From assembly GCA_003194525.1 (NCBI GenBank), contig NBIV01000002.1, forward strand, positions 682,001-746,000: a stretch of DNA of 64,000 bases, given 5' to 3'. The translations under genes and the position numbers were made by a program. The notes beneath the pieces were generated by a model. That model was not told the DNA's origin and did no database searches. It saw nothing but the letters and a program-made list of their open reading frames with translations. The stretch is from Gracilariopsis chorda (taxonomy: Eukaryota; Rhodophyta; Florideophyceae; Gracilariales; Gracilariaceae). Positions 32,914 to 42,471 of the stretch are shown in pieces (positions within the stretch are counted from its first letter, which is position 1; each line of letters starts with the position of its first letter).

Positions 32914-34806
32914 TTATGACCACTTCCAGATAGAAAAACGCGAACTGCCGGGGTCTTTCTTGTCACGGTAGCGATGACGAGACTTCGCCTTTCTACGACT
33001 TTCTTCCCGTGTTGTATCCCTCGCCTTCTTCTCGCTGCGTGAAAACAGACTCCATACTCCACTCTGAGTCTGTTCCTCTGCTTCTTCCTCATCCTCTGAG
33101 GATGATGAATCTTGCTTCTTCACATTTCCGAAAAACATACTAATGAAACCTCGCGAATCAGTATCATTGTCATAGTCAGCTCCCCGTTCTGGTCGTTGGG
33201 ATTGCGGCGCGGTCTGTCTGATTCTGTGGCGATGCTTTCTAATGAGCGGTTGTTCCTCTGCCTCATCTAGTTCTTCACTGTCAGATAACGGCATTCTTCT
33301 GCTCGTAAGTCGATTGCCCTTCTCTGATCGATGATTGTGTTTGTCGCTAACCACCACTCGTGAACGACGCGCGGAGAAGCGACGGGATCGAGGCGACTCT
33401 ATTGTAAACCAATCGCCAATCGCATTCAACCAACCACGAGCTGCATGAGTGTCAAAGAGCTGTGCTTCGAAGCCTTTGACCTTCTCGTCAATGAAGCGAA
33501 GCAAACCATTTTCATTGAGTTGGCGGCTATTCATTCGACTGTACCTGTCGTAAAGAATAAAGCAAAAGATCGTGGCGTACATCATGTAATTGAAAGCGTA
33601 CATTGCCGGAGGAGAATCGGTAAACACTTTGCGCCAAGCAAAGACATAATAATGAATTCCGACAGTTATTGTTCCGACCAGTTGAGATAGCGTTCCCTTG
33701 TCAAAGGATAGCGCTGTTTGCAAAGCAAGCATGGCTGTGTGCCACATGTAGTATGCCGCAAGAACCAAATTGGCCACTACGAAAGATGTCTCATAACGCT
33801 TGGACCATATGCGAAGCGGGTCCTGATGCAAGACCAACGATGCAAACACATTGACGACACACATAAATATGAAGTACAAATTACTGTAGAAAAGGCAGGC
33901 GGAGACGGTAATCTTCGTTGAAGAAACCAAAACCCGTTGAAGAAGACCAATTACGGACAAAAGCGGAACGAGCAAGATGCAGTAGTACAGTATGCCGCTG
34001 AGAAAAGGGGAGGAAGACAAGTTGACATAAGTGAACCTGTCAATCTCTGAGCCAACGTGGTCGACTAGTCTGTTGTTAGTGTCTGCGGCGACTGCCAGAT
34101 AATCAAAGAACGGAACGACAACAGCGGCACCTTTCCGTAGGGCGCCTGCCATAGCATCTGGCAAGGTTCGGGCATGGCGCTCAACCAAGTCATGCACAGT
34201 CAGATTCTGAAGCCTGTTCATGATGACTTCCTTGGTGGTAGAGAGTTCTTGTGATTGGCGATGTAGGCGGTTGAGAGTGTTTTGTAACTGCCGCTGTCGT
34301 CGTATGAGCTCATTGTACCTTCGCAATGTGCGAGGCGCTTCTCTCTTATACATGGCGATTTCTCTAGCTTTGTCTTCCAAAACGGCTTGACTGAGCTTTA
34401 CCTGTCCGTCCTGCATGTTTCGCTGTCCCTTCTTGAGCTCGATAGACTTCTCCAGGAAAGACTTTTCGTGCTTCAGCTCCTCTGTCTCCTGTTCCATGCG
34501 TGAAATCTGGATGCGGTGCTCTGCAATGCGTGAGCGAAGTTCCTCTGTAGAAACACTCTGCGCTTCAGAAGCATCGTTCTCGTTTGCTGCGGGAGCCTTA
34601 GCGAGTGAGCGTCGAGCATGCGAACGTCCCGAGTTTGGTCGCACAAACCTACTGAACAAGCTATCCAGCAGCAATTCGGGCATCCGCGCATAAACCGGAC
34701 TACATAGCAGAAGCAGCAACAGGAGCAGGCAAAGGATGCGGGGCAAGGGCATGTCGGGGAGGAAGCAGTTGCCGAGAGTAGCGGCTTCGGGAGACGGACA
34801 GCCCAC
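32914..34806 (-). CDS. Multipass membrane protein with signal peptide and coiled coil, unknown family
   Basis: A 630-residue protein that I do not recognise. The N-terminus has a strong signal peptide or anchor (ILCLLLLLLLLCSPVYA), best used from the second Met at about 34752. A Lys/Arg/Glu-rich coiled coil follows (about residues 90-205, for example RMEQETEELKHEKSFLEK). Then come about five hydrophobic spans: near 268-292 (ILYYCILLVPLLSVIGLL), 299-326, 340-361 (VVANLVLAAYYMWHTAML), 371-391 and 400-420. The tail of about 200 residues is hydrophilic and Arg/Ser/Glu-rich, with acidic Ser clusters (DSSSSEDEEEAEEQ). The layout fits an ER or Golgi membrane protein with a lumenal coiled coil and cytosolic regulated tail. 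It diverges from HRD1, an ER protein; a shared promoter is possible. TMEM120 was considered for its coiled coil plus spans, but that family lacks a signal peptide and long tail. Confidence 0.85.
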   Translation of the reverse strand: MGCPSPEAATLGNCFLPDMPLPRILCLLLLLLLLCSPVYARMPELLLDSLFSRFVRPNSGRSHARRSLAKAPAANENDASEAQSVSTEELRSRIAEHRIQISRMEQETEELKHEKSFLEKSIELKKGQRNMQDGQVKLSQAVLEDKAREIAMYKREAPRTLRRYNELIRRQRQLQNTLNRLHRQSQELSTTKEVIMNRLQNLTVHDLVERHARTLPDAMAGALRKGAAVVVPFFDYLAVAADTNNRLVDHVGSEIDRFTYVNLSSSPFLSGILYYCILLVPLLSVIGLLQRVLVSSTKITVSACLFYSNLYFIFMCVVNVFASLVLHQDPLRIWSKRYETSFVVANLVLAAYYMWHTAMLALQTALSFDKGTLSQLVGTITVGIHYYVFAWRKVFTDSPPAMYAFNYMMYATIFCFILYDRYSRMNSRQLNENGLLRFIDEKVKGFEAQLFDTHAARGWLNAIGDWFTIESPRSRRFSARRSRVVVSDKHNHRSEKGNRLTSRRMPLSDSEELDEAEEQPLIRKHRHRIRQTAPQSQRPERGADYDNDTDSRGFISMFFGNVKKQDSSSSEDEEEAEEQTQSGVWSLFSRSEKKARDTTREESRRKAKSRHRYRDKKDPGSSRFSIWKWS

Positions 34807-35579
34807 TGGTCCGGTGCGACTGTGGAGTTTGGAATTGCAACTGATTCATTGTTAGAGTCGTTTGACTAATTGAGCTTCGGTCAGCACTCCGTGCGTACAG
34901 AGAACCGCTCGCCGTGGCGGCAGTTTTCAATCGTCATCCTCCAGTTCGGTGAAACGCAAAGTAGATACCCTTGTACTGTCCCAACGTAAATTTTCCGTCT
35001 CCCTGTAGAGGCGAAGCAGTCATCGAAACGGTTATGAGATGTACCTCGTGCTGGGATCGCGGTCTTGCGTTTCGCTCTTCGCGAAGACATCACAGGGCTG
35101 CTGTCGCAGTCTCTTCAACAAGGATTCCGCTCAGCCACCTCTAGCTAGAGTGCCTCCATCCCCGCAACTTTCATACGAACACGTTGCAGCAGTTTCCAGT
35201 TTTTAAGGATGAGTTATAGGGGATGACTTGACTTTGCTGTGCTGTAGCCTGTATCGGCAGTGGGCCAATAAAGGACAGTCAACTTTCCAAGAACGGATGT
35301 TCATTGGACACTTGTTGCTTGTGGTAGATTCTACAAAAAACAGCTCTCAAGTATTTTTCTTCCCGCACAACCTGGAACCAGAGGTGCCTCTTATCGTTCT
35401 CAACCAGTCTTGTCCCACATCACAACAACTCCCAGATGGTCACATCGCTGATTTACTTACCACACTGAGATACTTATCCCCGCGCTTGGCTAACGGGCGC
35501 TTGTATTTTCAACCAAACCCTTCCCCCTCTTTCATCTTAACTTACTTGTACCATCAAATAGTTCTACGCTACTTCCAAC
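34807..35579. promoter_or_regulatory. Bidirectional promoter region
   Basis: A 773-base spacer lies between the divergent starts of the membrane-protein gene (minus) and HRD1 (plus). The HRD1 side is pyrimidine-rich (CCAAACCCTTCCCCCTCTTTC) just before the ATG. Small frames (34881-35093 minus, 35228 on plus) overlap the leaders and are not called genes. Confidence 0.55.
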
Positions 35580-38075
35580 ATGGCTTTGCCATTCATCACA
35601 TCCTTTCGGGGATATGCTTTTTTCTCGATTCTTCTAAGTGCTGCCGTCCTCACCCATGCCGTCTACACCAAGCGCTTTTTCTACAGAACGGTTGTCTATC
35701 TCTCTCACTCTAAACTTGCTATCATGGCTACTGCGAACATGGCACTGGTTTCAATACTTCTTGTTTGGCGTATCATTCAGCTCATCTTCTTAGGACCGTT
35801 GCGTTTTCGCGAGCTAGAACGGCTCCAACTCCGCGCTCGGGATGCCATCATCGAGTACTGCTTCGCGATATCAGTCTTCCGAGATGACTTCAATTACCGA
35901 TTCGTGGCCCTCGTCATGACCGTTTTGCTTCTGAAGAGTCTGCACTGGCTCGCAAAAGATCGCACTGACTTTCTTGAAGAGCAACCCCTCAGTCCTTTTC
36001 GAACTCATATGCGATTGGTTGGCCTTCTCATCCTGCTGTGCTCCCTAGACTGTTTCTTAGCCGTCACTTGTGTTCGCATCACCTTTAACAGCAACGGTAG
36101 ATCCATGTATGTGCTCTTCTCATTTGAGTTTACTCTACTGCTTATCGAGCTCGCGTCAAACGTCTTCCAATACGTTTTCTTGTTGATCGATCAGCGTATG
36201 CAAGGGCGATGGGAATCAAAAGGCCTCTTCACGTTTTATGCGGACCTGCTCTGCGACATGTCCACGCTTACTTTTTACATTATCTTCCTCGTTTACGTTC
36301 ATCTTTACTACTCCTTCCCCTTCCATATCCTTCGAGAACTTTACGTGACGCTGAGCAAATTCCAACGCAGATGTACCGATTTCCTCAGGTATCGCCGTGT
36401 TGTGGCCAACATGAACGAGGTTGTGGAAGAAGTAACGGAGGAAGAGCTGCAGCAAGGTGATCGCACATGCATCATCTGCCGTGAAGAAATGGAATCCGCA
36501 ATCAAACTGGCGTGCGGTCATATGTTCCACCCCCGTTGTCTGCAAAGCTGGCTGAAACGACAACTAAGTTGTCCGACCTGTCGAGCTACCATCGATGTGG
36601 ACAGAAGCGCCTCGCGAAACCAGAACGACAATAGTAATCAGAACGCGAACGCTAACCAAGGTGCTGGAAACCAGAGAGCGCAACCAGAGAACCAAGCACA
36701 ACCGCAACGACCGCAACAACCACTACAGCAAATTCGTGCACAGCAACAGCCACAGCGGCAACCCCTCCATCCAAATGCTCCTCAAAATCCTCATCTTGGA
36801 GAAGCTGGTGCTCGCCTGTACAACTTTGCGAATCAATGGATTAACCAGGTAATGAACGAAGCCGGTATCCAACAACAGCCAGCTAATGGAGCGCCGCCAA
36901 ACGGGGCAAACCCACCACCTCCGAACGCACGAAATCAAAATGCGAACCACAATCACCACCACCACCACCATCACCATCACCATCACTCCATGCACCCCCG
37001 CACGCTTCAACAGCAGGTTGCTGCTCAAGCACAGCACCAGAACGGCCATCGTCTGCATCCAAACGCTTTTCCACAATATCCATTCCCGGCAGGACAAAAC
37101 GCAATCGCACACATGCAATTACGCGCCCGCCGGAGAGGTGCATTGGCTAGTCTTCCACAGGCGTATGATCAACAGTATCGTGTACAGTTGCCACCTTTGA
37201 ACAACTTAGCTGGTCACAGAAATCGCGCCCAAGACCACCCTACGAACCCTGCGGCGCAAACTGAACCAGAAGCTAACATGGAAAGCAGCAATACGAACGC
37301 GCAGAGTATCTCTGATGTGGAGCAGACATCAACTGCATCGCGCCAGCCAGCGCCGTCATCGTCATCCCCATCATCCGCTAGTGGTTCCGCATCTGCGTCT
37401 TCGTCCACTCCTAGCCAAACTGCAAACCGCTCTACAGCGTCGAGAACGGCGGGCGATCGATCTACTGCAGGACATCCCGGACGTCCCATGGAACCGGCAC
37501 CGATGACGCAATACGAGCTTGGTCTTAGATCTGGTATACAGTTTTACCTGAACATCCTCCGTGCGAGAGACCAAGCCATAGCCCAGCGCGCTGCGGCCAC
37601 ACGAGCGTTGCCATTGGAGCGACTGTTCGATATACAGAGGCAGATAGAAGTACTACGAAGTGAAGTCCAGGACTTAGTTTTGCAGGTCACTGAGGCACAG
37701 GTGAATACTATGGACAATACAGCTCAGGACAATAATGATCAGCTGGAACAAACAACTGCCGCTCCTGCTGAAACTGAGACCAGATCAGAGGAGCGCACAG
37801 CAAACGAAGCCATGAACAGTCAAGAGGAAGCAGCAAGTGATGACATTACAGAACAGGTACCAAATACTGCTCGCGAACATAGTGTTGCTGATGAACGCGA
37901 ACCCGTTGAAGAACCTTTATCTACTACACAAGCGTCGGACGCATCTGCATCTGCCTCACAAGAGGTACAAGGTGGAGATGAAGAGCGTGAAAACGATGCA
38001 GATGATGAAGACTCTGTGGCTGAACGTATTCGTCGAAGAAGACTTCAGTTTCTTGAACGAAACAACCGTTTGTGA
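35580..38075 (+). CDS. HRD1: HRD1/synoviolin-type ERAD E3 ubiquitin ligase, 831 aa
   Basis: A RING-H2 ubiquitin ligase of the ER membrane that ubiquitinates misfolded proteins retrotranslocated from the ER. The N-terminal half (residues 1 to about 270) is a multispan membrane domain with HRD1-like blocks (YTKRFFYRTVVYLSHSKLAI, then FLGPLRFRELERL, then RDDFNYRFVALVMTVLLLK). The RING at about 296-337 reads CIICREEMESAIKLACGH, then MFHPRCLQSWLKRQLSCPTC, with all C3H2C3 ligands present. The rest is long and disordered: Asn/Gln-rich sequence, an 11-His run (near residue 458), Ser/Ala repeats, an acidic region, and a final basic helix ERIRRRRLQFLERNN. Human SYVN1 is about 617 aa, so the tail is longer here. 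Start context AACATGG is strong. Intact, single-exon. Confidence 0.95.
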   Translation: MALPFITSFRGYAFFSILLSAAVLTHAVYTKRFFYRTVVYLSHSKLAIMATANMALVSILLVWRIIQLIFLGPLRFRELERLQLRARDAIIEYCFAISVFRDDFNYRFVALVMTVLLLKSLHWLAKDRTDFLEEQPLSPFRTHMRLVGLLILLCSLDCFLAVTCVRITFNSNGRSMYVLFSFEFTLLLIELASNVFQYVFLLIDQRMQGRWESKGLFTFYADLLCDMSTLTFYIIFLVYVHLYYSFPFHILRELYVTLSKFQRRCTDFLRYRRVVANMNEVVEEVTEEELQQGDRTCIICREEMESAIKLACGHMFHPRCLQSWLKRQLSCPTCRATIDVDRSASRNQNDNSNQNANANQGAGNQRAQPENQAQPQRPQQPLQQIRAQQQPQRQPLHPNAPQNPHLGEAGARLYNFANQWINQVMNEAGIQQQPANGAPPNGANPPPPNARNQNANHNHHHHHHHHHHHSMHPRTLQQQVAAQAQHQNGHRLHPNAFPQYPFPAGQNAIAHMQLRARRRGALASLPQAYDQQYRVQLPPLNNLAGHRNRAQDHPTNPAAQTEPEANMESSNTNAQSISDVEQTSTASRQPAPSSSSPSSASGSASASSSTPSQTANRSTASRTAGDRSTAGHPGRPMEPAPMTQYELGLRSGIQFYLNILRARDQAIAQRAAATRALPLERLFDIQRQIEVLRSEVQDLVLQVTEAQVNTMDNTAQDNNDQLEQTTAAPAETETRSEERTANEAMNSQEEAASDDITEQVPNTAREHSVADEREPVEEPLSTTQASDASASASQEVQGGDEERENDADDEDSVAERIRRRRLQFLERNNRL
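36952..36984 (+). repeat. Poly-His run in HRD1
   Basis: Eleven consecutive His codons (CAC with three CAT). The codon mix argues against a brand-new slippage product. It lies in the disordered cytosolic tail, well after the RING. Confidence 0.85.
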
Positions 38076-39226
38076 GATATGTCGCTAGAAAGAGCAACAT
38101 TTGGGGCAGTTCTGGACATGAGATCGTATCTGAGATGTTGCTGGGTGGGAAGGATCTTGTGCGAGTTCTTTTGAGACGGAAACTAGTGTGCTTATTGCGC
38201 CGCAGTATGGTTGAAACCGACAGCCGTTAGGAGTTGCAACTTCGATCAGCAAGACACAGGAAAGAGAGTTCTACCAAAATAGTAATCACTTTGTACATGT
38301 ACGCCAGTGGCTGGTGTTTGTAGCCAACGCGCATTGTGAGATGTTCGAGTCCGGCGGTGACTGCCAACTACCTTGAGCGGGTTATCAACTGATGCTAGAG
38401 TTAGCCATGAAAAATGCTTCCCGGACCGGCGAAGTTTAGATAAGACAAGCATTCTCTTCAAGTCGAAGCAAAGAAAACAGATGTACTACGTTGTGATACC
38501 TTCCATGACCAGCACTCTGTGCGAATCGCAGCACTTCACCTGAGGTCAGTAGATGAGAATAGTTGCTGAGGAAGTTTTGCGTACCAAGGAACTGAACCAC
38601 GTGAAAGATTCGATGTCTGGAGACACGAACCAGTGGGAAACCTTACCCCCACGCGTACCGTCTAAGGGCCGTTCTATGACTTTCTTAATCTGTGAACGGT
38701 TAGCAGTCCGCTAGCAGTCGCTAACCCTTGGTTAAACTCCGAATAACTCTAGGGCTAAACAGTAAAACATGAGTGACTCATGATGGAGTCCGAACAATCT
38801 TGTCACAGGGAACCCGTGCCATCGATATCTACGATTGGTGCGCGACAAAGCACCGGTCGCGACGTTACGCACGCGACCTTCATGAGACTGCGGAGTGACA
38901 AGGTGTAAGCATCACGCCCCAACAGTTACTCTCCCAACTCAGTCTGCGTCTATGAAGGGAAACAAACGGTAACCCTTTAACCCTTTTAACCTTAGTACCC
39001 GACCAGATGGAAAACACCCGAAAAAAAGACCGGACATCCTCACACACCATCTCGCGATTCACAACTTAAAACTGCGTGCGTTCCAGACGTTTCCAGCATA
39101 AGTACGATACCTTAGAGGAGGGGCAAGATTGATATTCATACGTGCGGTCTTGGACAAACTCTCGACAAAGCGAGCACTCAAGAACAAACCCATGCTGCTC
39201 AGCGAGCACAGACGGCCGGTTCAGGA
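38076..39226. other. Spacer between HRD1 and the Myb/SANT gene
   Basis: No gene recognised. It is the convergent 3' spacer of the two genes. It contains a lone Harbinger-MITE-like end at 38663-38695 and a small hairpin GGTTAGC...GCTAACC (38698-38704 with 38720-38726), listed separately. Open frames of 60-70 codons are unconvincing. Confidence 0.5.
38663..38695 (+). repeat. Single TIR-like end of a Harbinger MITE
   Basis: TAA followed by GGGCCGTTCTATGACTTTCT. This is nearly identical to the right TIR (read inward) of the MITE at 44654-45063, including the TAA target site. No matching opposite end was found within 1 kb, so this may be a truncated MITE. Confidence 0.5.
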
Positions 39227-41038
39227 TTAGTCTGGCTGCTCTGAGATGGTCTGAAGTCGATGTCCACTACGCGTAATGATTTCGATTAAGCGTTCTCGCT
39301 CTTCTCTGTAGCGCAGTTGTTCTTGTCGTCTCTCTTCCCGGGCCAGCTCTCTGTCCGTATACTCTTTTTCCATACGTTCTTTCTCCCTTTGTAGGCGTTT
39401 CGTTTCGCACTCTTTTTCCCAAGCGAGACGATGCTCCTCCATTTCGAGTTGCTTTGTCATTGTGATAAGCAACTTCTCCAGCGTTGTATCGAGCTTGAAC
39501 AGGCAGGTTTGCACCTGCTCGAAAGAGTCGCGCTTGTCGATCTGAGGGTAAGCTCTGGTGTGGTTGCACACCTGTGCTTCGAGTTGAACGTTCTGGCCAT
39601 TCGTAATGTGTCGGGAAGAATTCTTTACCACATTATCAACAGGCATAATTGCTTCCATCCTTTGAGCACTTGGGGGACACAATGAAGACTGTGCGTAGTG
39701 GTTAGAAGGCAAAGCTGTCTGTGCGTCGTGACGGCTAGCAGTTGCTACATCTGATTTGCGTTTCGGCTCTTCATGGCTCAAGGGCGCAGGCGGAGAGAAA
39801 GAATGCGCGAGATGTGAACCCAGTCGCTTACCATCGTTGGTCTTGACGAGCTTCTCCGGATGAATTGGCTGAGGCGGGTTGTACGGGTTTGGATGCATAG
39901 GGTTATCGATGCTTGTAACCACTTCGTGCTGTGGCAGCAAAGGGGGCAGGGCGGAGTTCCGAGGGGGGGTGCAGTTATTGAGATTGGTGGTAGTCTGCAT
40001 ACTAGAGGTCACGGGGAACTTACTAAGCACGACTGGAGCCGGAGAACCAGAAAAAGGATGGGACGCTGTGGCGGTGAGAGGCATGGTGCCGTTGGGTGTG
40101 TGTTGAATATGGTCGGTGGACTGGGCGTTGGTCCCGTTGGGGTGGGGCAGCGGGTGTGCAGAAAGATGATCATCAACACTGGCTGTATTGGTGGAACCTG
40201 CGAGAGCGTTGTCGGGCGAATCAGCCGGAATCCCAGAAGGCGGAGCCACAACGGATGGATCGGAAGTATTAAGGCGGGGGGCATGTTGTGGGGGTCGCCA
40301 TTCAGGGGGATGATCACGCGGCTTGGCGGCGTGCTCCATGCTGGAGATGATGCCCAGGAGACGCTCCTTCTGGGCTTGATCCTGCTGGTTTCCAGAGCCG
40401 CTTCGACGGAGTAAAGCGAACTCTTTTTTCCTCCACTGCTCGATTAGAAGGGCGGTGCGATCGCGGGCTCGACGAAAGTCGATGTCAATGCCGGCCTCGC
40501 GGAGGCTATCGGCAATGGCTTGCCACTTGTGGAGACGGCCGCCGTGCGCTGCGGCATAAGGGTTGTAGCTGACGACTAGCTGAAGCAGTTCAATGTCGGC
40601 GACGACGGAAAATCGGAACTGGCGCTTGCGAGTGGTTCCAGATACGGAGGGGGCGCGGGATGAGACGGCGGGTGGGACGGGAGACTGATGCGAAGGTAGC
40701 TGCGAGGAAGGGCGCAGTTCATAGTGGGTGCTGGATGGCAGTGAAAGGGATGGCTGCGGTTGGAAGGGTTGGTGTGGAGGAAAGGTTTGCTGTGACGGGA
40801 GGGGTTGCTGTGAGGGCAATGGTTGCTGTGAGGGCAAGGGTTGCTGTGAGGGCAAGGGTTGCTGGGAGGGTAGAGTGTGCTCTAGGGGTGGAGGCTGTGT
40901 CAGGGGGAGGGAGTGTTGTTGGGGCAAGGTGTGGGCGTACGACGTGCGGGGTATGATAGGGTTAGAGCGTGGCGGTATGGATGGTCGGAGTCGCCAAGAC
41001 GAAGAGTCCAACGGCTCAGAAGCAGGCATGGACGGCAA
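39227..41038 (-). CDS. Myb/SANT-like DNA-binding protein, 603 aa, possibly Harbinger-derived
   Basis: The N-terminal 120 residues are Pro/Gln/Ser-rich with a six-residue LPSQQP repeat (about 60-85). The Myb/SANT-like domain is at about residues 135-245: RKRQFRFSVVADIELLQLVV, KWQAIADSLREAGIDIDFRR, ARDRTALLIEQWRKKEFALL, ending near LLGIISSMEH. A long disordered middle follows. The C-terminus (about 515-600) is a charged coiled coil (LEMEEHRLAWEKECETKRL, then REKERMEKEYTDRELAREER) ending ERLIEIITRSGHRLQ. This trihelix-like head plus charged helix is the layout of the accessory protein of the Harbinger-1 copy at 46440-47536. The frame here is open for 603 codons in a host island, so it is likely a functional nuclear protein. 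Start: first ATG of the frame; a later Met (MPAS) is an alternative. Confidence 0.75.
   Translation of the reverse strand: MPSMPASEPLDSSSWRLRPSIPPRSNPIIPRTSYAHTLPQQHSLPLTQPPPLEHTLPSQQPLPSQQPLPSQQPLPSQQPLPSQQTFPPHQPFQPQPSLSLPSSTHYELRPSSQLPSHQSPVPPAVSSRAPSVSGTTRKRQFRFSVVADIELLQLVVSYNPYAAAHGGRLHKWQAIADSLREAGIDIDFRRARDRTALLIEQWRKKEFALLRRSGSGNQQDQAQKERLLGIISSMEHAAKPRDHPPEWRPPQHAPRLNTSDPSVVAPPSGIPADSPDNALAGSTNTASVDDHLSAHPLPHPNGTNAQSTDHIQHTPNGTMPLTATASHPFSGSPAPVVLSKFPVTSSMQTTTNLNNCTPPRNSALPPLLPQHEVVTSIDNPMHPNPYNPPQPIHPEKLVKTNDGKRLGSHLAHSFSPPAPLSHEEPKRKSDVATASRHDAQTALPSNHYAQSSLCPPSAQRMEAIMPVDNVVKNSSRHITNGQNVQLEAQVCNHTRAYPQIDKRDSFEQVQTCLFKLDTTLEKLLITMTKQLEMEEHRLAWEKECETKRLQREKERMEKEYTDRELAREERRQEQLRYREERERLIEIITRSGHRLQTISEQPD
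40785..40872 (-). repeat. 18-bp tandem repeat coding LPSQQP
   Basis: On plus, GGTTGCTGTGAGGGCAAG repeats about four to five times with small variants. It is in frame with the Myb/SANT gene and encodes LPSQQP units on minus, so copy-number change keeps the frame. Confidence 0.85.
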
Positions 41039-42471
41039 TGGGATTGGAGGTGGAATTTTGCAAAGCGAAAAGAAGGGCGAACGAGAGAAGAATGCGAAAC
41101 GAAGGTTGCGGAGCGAGGAACAGATAAGGAGGGTGGAAACGAAGTGAGTGACGAGAAAGGCGGGCGTGAAGATGAAAAGACGCGGAGAAGAAGCAATGAC
41201 GGAGCTTATACTGAAGAAAGGGTATGTTCGGGTAGTTGACGGGTGTGCGGAGATCGAAGAGTATATTGAAAGGGGGAGAGGGGGGGGGGGTGGAAATGTG
41301 AGAAGGTTGAGCGCTTAATGGGCAGATGTGGTTGTGGGAGGGGGGGGGGGTGGTTGTTTCTGTGGGTTTGAGCGGTTGTTTATTTATGCGGGGAAACGTG
41401 TATGATACATGGTGGGAAATAGTAAATAAGTGGTGTGAAGGAAAGTCACGCGTCAGGGGAACTGTGGAGGAGCGCAGCGAGCGCACCGAGGCGAAATCGA
41501 GTTTTCGCTGAAGGGAAACGAAGAGAACTGGTAGCCGCTGTGCCGTCGTACAGTACCGGTAGACTAGATATGTGCAGTGGGGACGACTTAGGGCTAGCGT
41601 GGAGTGGTGAAGAGGGCTGCTGGCGTGTCCGCGGAGGTGTTGGACTGCGGGTGGGTTTTTGTTTTTAAGGGCGGCGGCGGACTCGCCGTGGCCATGAAAG
41701 GGGCGCGAGACCGGCGGTTGAGCAACGCACGGGCACACGTATGAACTGGAGTGAAAGGGGGCGTGTAAGGGCTATCCCTATACCACGAGTACAGTTGGTC
41801 GAGAGTGTAGAGCGGGTCGCGCATTGGCGGCTTGTCTGTCGCTGTGCACTGAGCTGAGCGCACGCTTCAAGTGCTGGACGCTGCAGCTTGGCGAAGCTGA
41901 CGGCGCGTCACCGAGGTGCGATTATACGAGTACGAAGGTACAAAGGTACTGGAAGGAACACGTAGATACTTGCCGTTTGGCGGCGCGCAATTCAGGCTTA
42001 CCTTCGAACGCGCCGCGCCCAACCGGCGGCGTATTTTCATAGACGGCACTGTATTTGCGCGTGCCCGCCGGCCGCCCGACGCCACATCGCCCCACCGGTG
42101 CCTTTTTCAGCCTCGCCTTCCGAGCCACTGCCAGACCTGTGCTTTGTACCGTTACGTACCGCACGGCTCTGCCCTTCTCGGCCTCACAAACGTTGCTCCT
42201 CCGCGCGCCCCCTCTCGTTCCACCGGGGATATGCAACGTCTTATTCTACAAGCGGCTGATACCGTACAAGCAAATGCTACTTGCAGTCGCGCTATTCATT
42301 GCTCTCAAATGAACCCACCCAACTTGAACCAATTGCATTAATCCACTACACTTTCTATTCCCGCACGCCATCACGATATATTCCCCCCGTCGCTGCGTCG
42401 TCTTGCAACCGCGCCAAAGCTCAACCACACTTCCAACACCCCTTTTTTCCTCGCAAGTCCTTTCTTAAACA
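41039..42471. promoter_or_regulatory. Upstream region of the Myb/SANT gene and GC-rich spacer
   Basis: Two runs of 11 G (41280-41290 and 41340-41350, each followed by TGG) lie 240-310 bases upstream of the Myb/SANT start, so the sense strand of that gene carries C11 runs. The section 41700-42240 is GC-rich with overlapping frames on both strands (41594-41863 minus, 41916-42341 plus) whose compositions look like chance. No gene is called. Confidence 0.4.

Noticed and set aside
36883-37143. Gly/Asp/Val-rich minus frame opposite the HRD1 poly-His run
   Set aside because: Complement of the CAC/CAT repeat read in another phase.
41016-41738. 240-codon minus frame upstream of and overlapping the Myb/SANT gene
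   Set aside because: Ser/His/Pro/Leu-rich, derived from the pyrimidine-rich leader; overlaps the start of a better-supported gene in another phase.
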